64,000 nt of DNA from Plantago major (Eukaryota; Streptophyta; Magnoliopsida; Lamiales; Plantaginaceae), in contig JAIFAC010000032.1 of the NCBI GenBank assembly GCA_026545765.1, forward strand, positions 124,001 through 188,000, in the 5' to 3' direction. How positions within the stretch are numbered: the stretch's first letter is position 1; each line of letters opens with the position of its first letter. The position numbers and the translations under genes were made by a program. This document shows positions 59,601-64,000 of the stretch, piece by piece. The notes under the pieces are model-generated. The model was not told the DNA's origin. It searched no databases and was given only the letters and a program-made list of their open reading frames with translations.

Positions 59601-62600
59601 GTGTTGTTTATCCCACTCCTTATGTGTGTTTTAACTCTCAAGTAGTGTTCTTGATTGTGATACTCATACTCCTTGATGTATTGTTTAAATCTCTAATAGA
59701 CTTGTTCGTTTGACATTATCCCACTCCTTTATTGTGTTGTTTATCTCTCAAGTGGGTTGTTAGTTTGTTATTTATCCCACTCCTTTTGTGTTTTGTTTAC
59801 TCTCAAGTAGTGTTCTTCGTTGTTATTTTATTACCTCATGTGTTGTTTAAATCTCAAATTGACTTCTCGTTTGTAATTATCCCACTCCTTTATTGTGTTG
59901 TTTATCCACTCCTTATGTGTGTTGTTTAACTCTCAGTAGTGTTCTTGATTTTCATACTCATACTCCTTCAGTGTATTGTTTAAATCTCTATTAGACTTCT
60001 TCGTTTGACATTATCCCACTCCTTTATTGTGTTGTTTATCTCTCAAGTAGGTTGTTAGTTTTGTTGTTTATCCCACTCCTTTTGTGTTTTGTTTTACTCT
60101 CAAGTAGTGTTCTTAGTTCGTTATTTTATTACTCCTCACATGTGTTGTTTAAATCTCAAATTAACTTCTCGTTTGTAATTATCCCTCCTTTATTGTGTTG
60201 TTTATCCCACTCCTTATGTGTGTTGTTGAACTCTCAAGTTGTGTTCTTCGATTTTGATACTCATACTCCTTCAGTGTATTGTTTAAATCTCTAATAGACT
60301 TCTTCGTTTGACATTATCCCACTCCTTTATTGTGTTGTTTATCTCTCAAGTGGAGTTGTTCGTTTGTTGTTTATCCCACTCATTTTGTGTTTTGTTTTAC
60401 TCTCACTAGAGTTCTTCGTTTGTTATTTTATTACTCCTCATGTGTTGTTTAAATCTCAAATTAACTTCTCGTTTGTATTATCCCACTCCTTTATTGTTGT
60501 TTATCCCACTCCTTATGTGTGTTGTTGAACTCTCAAGTAGTGTTCTTCGACTTTAATACTCATACTCCTTCAGTGTATTGTTTAAATCTCTAATAGACTT
60601 CTTCGTTTGACATTATCCCACTCCTTTATTGTGTTGTTTATCCCACTCCTTATGTGTGTTGTTGAACTCTCACGTAGTGTTCTTCGATTTTGATACTCAT
60701 ACTCCTTCTGTGTATTGTTTAAATCTCTAGCAAACTTACGTTTGACATTATCCCTCCTTTATTGTGTTGTTTATCTCTCAAGTAGTTATTGTTAGTGTTA
60801 TTGTTTATCCCACTCCTTTTGTGTTTTGTTTTACTCTCAGTAGAGTTCTTCGTTCGTTATTTTATTACTCCTCACATGTGTTGTTTAAATCTCAAGTAAC
60901 TTCTCGTTTTGTATCCCACTCCTTTATTGTGTTGTTTATCCACTCCTTATGTGTGTTGTTTAACTCTCAAGTAGTGTTCTTGATTTGATACTCATACTCC
61001 TTGATGTATTGTTTAAATCTCTAATAGACTTCTTCGTTTGACATTATCCCACTCCTTTATTGTGTTGTTTATCTCAAGTGGAGTTGTTAGTTTGTTATTT
61101 ATCCCTCCTTTTGTGTTTTGTTTACTCTCAAGTAAATTCTTGTTCGTTATTTTATTACTCTCATGTGTTGTTTAAATCTCAAATTGACTTCTCCGTTTGT
61201 AATTATCCTCCTTTATTGTTGTTTATCCCACTCCTTATGTGTGTTTTTAACTCTCAAGTAGTGTTCTTGATTGTGATACTCATACTCCTTGATGTATTGT
61301 TTAAATATCTAATAAACTTCTTACGTTTGACATTATCCACTCCTTTATTGTGTTGTTTGTCTCTCAAGTGGAGTTGTTGTTTTGTTGTTTATCCCACTCC
61401 TTTTGTGTTTTGTTTTACTCTCAGTAGAGTTCTTCGTTCGTTATTTATTACTCCTCACATGTGTTGTTTAAATCTCAAATTGACTTCTCGTTTGTAATTA
61501 TCCCTCCTTTATTGTGTTGTTTATCCCTCCTTATGTGTGTTTTTAACTCTCAAGTAGTGTTCTTGATTGTGATACTCATACTCCTTGATGTATTGTTTAA
61601 ATCTCTAATAGACTTCTTGTTTGACATTATCCCACTCCTTTATTGTGTTGTTTATCTCTCAAGTGGGTTGTTAGTTTGTTTATCCCACTCCTTTTGTGTT
61701 TTGTTTACTCTCAAGTAGAGTTCTTAGTTAGTTATTTTATTACTCATGTGTGTTGTTTAAATCTCAAATTAACTTCTCGTTTGTAATTATCCTCCTTTAT
61801 TGTGTTGTTTATCCCACTCCTTATGTGTGTTGTTTAACTCTCAAGTAGTGTTCTTGATTTTGATACTCATACTCCTTGATGTATTGTTTAAATCTCTAAT
61901 AGACTTCTTGGTTTGACATTATCCCTCCTTTATTGTGTTGTTTGTCTCTCAAGTAGAGTTGTTGTTTTGTTGTTAATCCCACTCCTTTTGTGTTTTGTTT
62001 TACTCTCAAGTAAGTTCTTGTTAGTTATTTTATTACTCCTCATGTGTTGTTTAAATCTCAAATTGACTTCTCGTTTGTAATTATCCCACTCCTTTATTGT
62101 GTTGTTTATCCCACTTATGTGTGTTTTAACTCTCAAGTAGTGTTCTTGATTGTGATACTCATACTCCTTGATGTATTGTTTAAATCTCTAATAGACTTCT
62201 TGTTTGACATTATCCCACTCCTTTATTGTGTTGTTTATCTCTCAAGTGGAGTTGTTCGTTTGTTGTTTATCCCACTCCTTTTGTGTTTTGTTTTACTCTC
62301 AAGTAGAGTTCTTGTTTTGTTATTTTATTACTCTCCTCTGTGTGTTGTTTAAATCTCAAATTGACTTCTCGTTTGTAATTATCCCTCCTTTATTGTGTTG
62401 TTTATCCCACTCCTTATGTGTGTTGTTTAACTCTCAAGTAGTGTTCTTGATTGTGATACTCATACTCCTTGATGTATTGTTTAAATATCTAATAGACTTC
62501 TTGTTTGACATTATCCTCCTTTATTGTGTTGTTTGTCTCTCAAGTAGGAGTTGTTAGTTTTGTTTATCCCCTCCTTTTTGTGTTTGTTTTACTCTCAGTA

Positions 62601-64000
62601 GAGTTCTTAGTTTGTTATTTATTACTCCTCATGTGTGTTGTTTAAATCTCAATTGACTTCTCCGTTTGTAATTATCCCTCCTTTATTGTTGTTTATCCCA
62701 CTCCTTATGTGTGTTTTTAACTCTCAAGTAGTGTTCTTGATTGTGATACTCATACTCCTTGATGTATTGTTTAAATCTCTAATAGACTTCTTAGTTTGAC
62801 ATTATCCCTCCTTTATTGTGTTGTTTGTCTCTCAAGTAGGTTGTTACGTTTGTTGTTTATCCCTCCTTTTGTGTTTTGTTTTACTCTCAGTAGAGTTCTT
62901 ACGTTATTTTATTACTCCTCATGTGTTGTTTAAATCTCAAATTGACTTCTCGTTTGTAATTATCCCCTCCTTTATTGTGTTGTTTATCCCACTCCTTATG
63001 TGTGTTGTTTAACTCTCAAGTAGTGTTCTTGATTGTGATACTCATACTCCTTGATGTATTGTTTAAATCTCTAATAAACTTCTTAGTTTGACATTATCCC
63101 ACTCCTTTGTGTATTTGTTTATCTCTCAGTAATTTGTTTGTTATTTATCCCACTCCTTTTGTGTTTTGTTTTACTCTCAAGTAGTGTTCTTAATTCGTTA
63201 TTTTATTACTCCTCACATGTGTTGTTTAAATCTCAAATTGACTTCCGTTTGTAATTATCCTCCTTTATTGTGTTGTTTATCCCCTCCTTATGTGTGTTTT
63301 AACTCTCAGTAGTGTTCTTGATTGTGATACTCATACTCCTTGATGTATTGTTTAAATCTCTAATAGAGTTCTTCGTTTGACATTATCCCACTCCTTTATT
63401 GTGTTGTTTATCTCTCAGTAGTTGTTAGTGTTTTGTTATTTATCCCTCCTTTTGTGTTTTGTTTTACTCTCAAGTAAGTTCTTCATTCGTTATTTTATTA
63501 CTCCTCATGTGTTGTGTTTAAATCTCAAATTGACTTCTCGTTTGTATTATCCTCCTTTATTGTGTTGTTTATCCCACTCCTTATGTGTGTTGTTTAACTC
63601 TCAGTAGTGTTCTTGATTTTGATACTCATACTCCTTGTGTTGTTTAAATCTCAAATTGACTTCTCGTTTGTAATTATCCCACTCCTTTATTGTTGTTTGT
63701 CCCACTCCTTATGTGTGTTTTTACTCTCAAGTAGTGTTCTTGATTTTGATACTCATACTCCTTGATGTATTGTTTAAATATCTCATAGACTTCTTCGTTT
63801 GACATTATCCTCCTTTATTGTGTTGTTTGTCTCAGTGGAGTTGTTAGTTTTGTTGTTTATCCCACTCCTTTTGTGTTTTGTTTTACTCTCAAGTAGAGTT
63901 CTTGTTAGTTATTTTATTACTCCTCATGTGTTGTTTAAATCTCAATTAACTTCTCGTTTGTATTATCACTCCTTTATTGTGTTGTTTATCCCTCCTTATG
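53601..64000 (+). repeat. Satellite array R, second part: plain ~295-bp HOR
   Basis: About 34 periods of R1-R2-R3-R4-R5-half unit. Near the end the GATTGTGATAC landmark lies at 62148, 62449, 62739, 63031 and 63320 (spacings 301, 290, 292 and 289). The GTGTCTT variant of R1 is almost absent (one case near 58350). Several periods are rearranged: R1 joins directly to R5 at about 59250 and 63636, R2 joins to a half unit at about 60637, and there is a short deletion near 58310-58340. The array continues past the window. No gene seen. Confidence 0.94.

Noticed and set aside
1..64000. tRNA, rRNA, riboswitch or promoter elements.
   Set aside because: No cloverleaf with conserved arms, rRNA core words or credible promoter pattern found by eye; TATA-like words in the LINE 3' UTRs are part of the shared terminus.

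Overview
This window looks like heterochromatin from a higher plant nuclear genome. About 53 of its 64 kb is one family of T-rich tandem satellite DNA. The rest is non-LTR retrotransposon (LINE) debris, one poly(A)-tailed insert I cannot identify, and a short orphan segment. I see no intact protein-coding gene, tRNA, rRNA or CRISPR array. The plant assignment rests on the LINE copies: the reverse transcriptase is joined to a C-terminal RNase H carrying G-W-I-K-C-N-T-D-G and H-I-F-R-E-G-N-T-A-D motifs, as in plant L1-type LINEs, and resembles copies I know best from legumes and other eudicots. I cannot name the species. A roughly 390-bp heterochromatic satellite interrupted by a specific LINE lineage has been described in the dodder Cuscuta europaea (CUS-TR24). 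That parallel is worth checking, but I cannot compare sequences from memory.

Layout: (1) 1-8926, a regular satellite array, about 23 copies of a ~389-bp higher-order repeat (HOR) built of seven related ~56-bp subunits (L1-L7). (2) 8927-13119, two LINE copies head to head, A on the minus strand and B on the plus strand, followed by an orphan segment at 13120-13488. (3) 13489-26713, satellite of a second HOR type (R, ~300 bp: five subunits plus a 26-bp half unit), much more irregular. (4) 26714-29589, a piece of inverted satellite joined to the 5' end of LINE copy C, the whole bounded by a candidate target-site duplication. (5) 29590-32136 R-type satellite, 32137-34397 LINE copy D (minus strand, 12-bp target-site duplication), then 34398-36293 R-type satellite. 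(6) 36294-37508, an unidentified minus-strand insert with a 20-nt poly(A) tail. (7) 37509-64000, R-type satellite. Up to about 53.6 kb it contains a compound ~465-bp HOR; after that it is the plain ~295-bp HOR.

The parts fit one history. The 389-bp and ~300-bp HORs have the same subunit order. The shorter one is explained by a 32-bp deletion between direct repeats inside subunit L3 plus loss of one of two adjacent similar subunits. LINEs of one family then inserted repeatedly, apparently favouring TTGTTT-type sites in the satellite. All LINE copies are 5'-truncated and frameshifted, so none can be active as written. Many small length differences fall at the same short words (CG sites, CAC/CTC, AAG) and tend to occur together, so part of the apparent divergence may be long-read consensus error.
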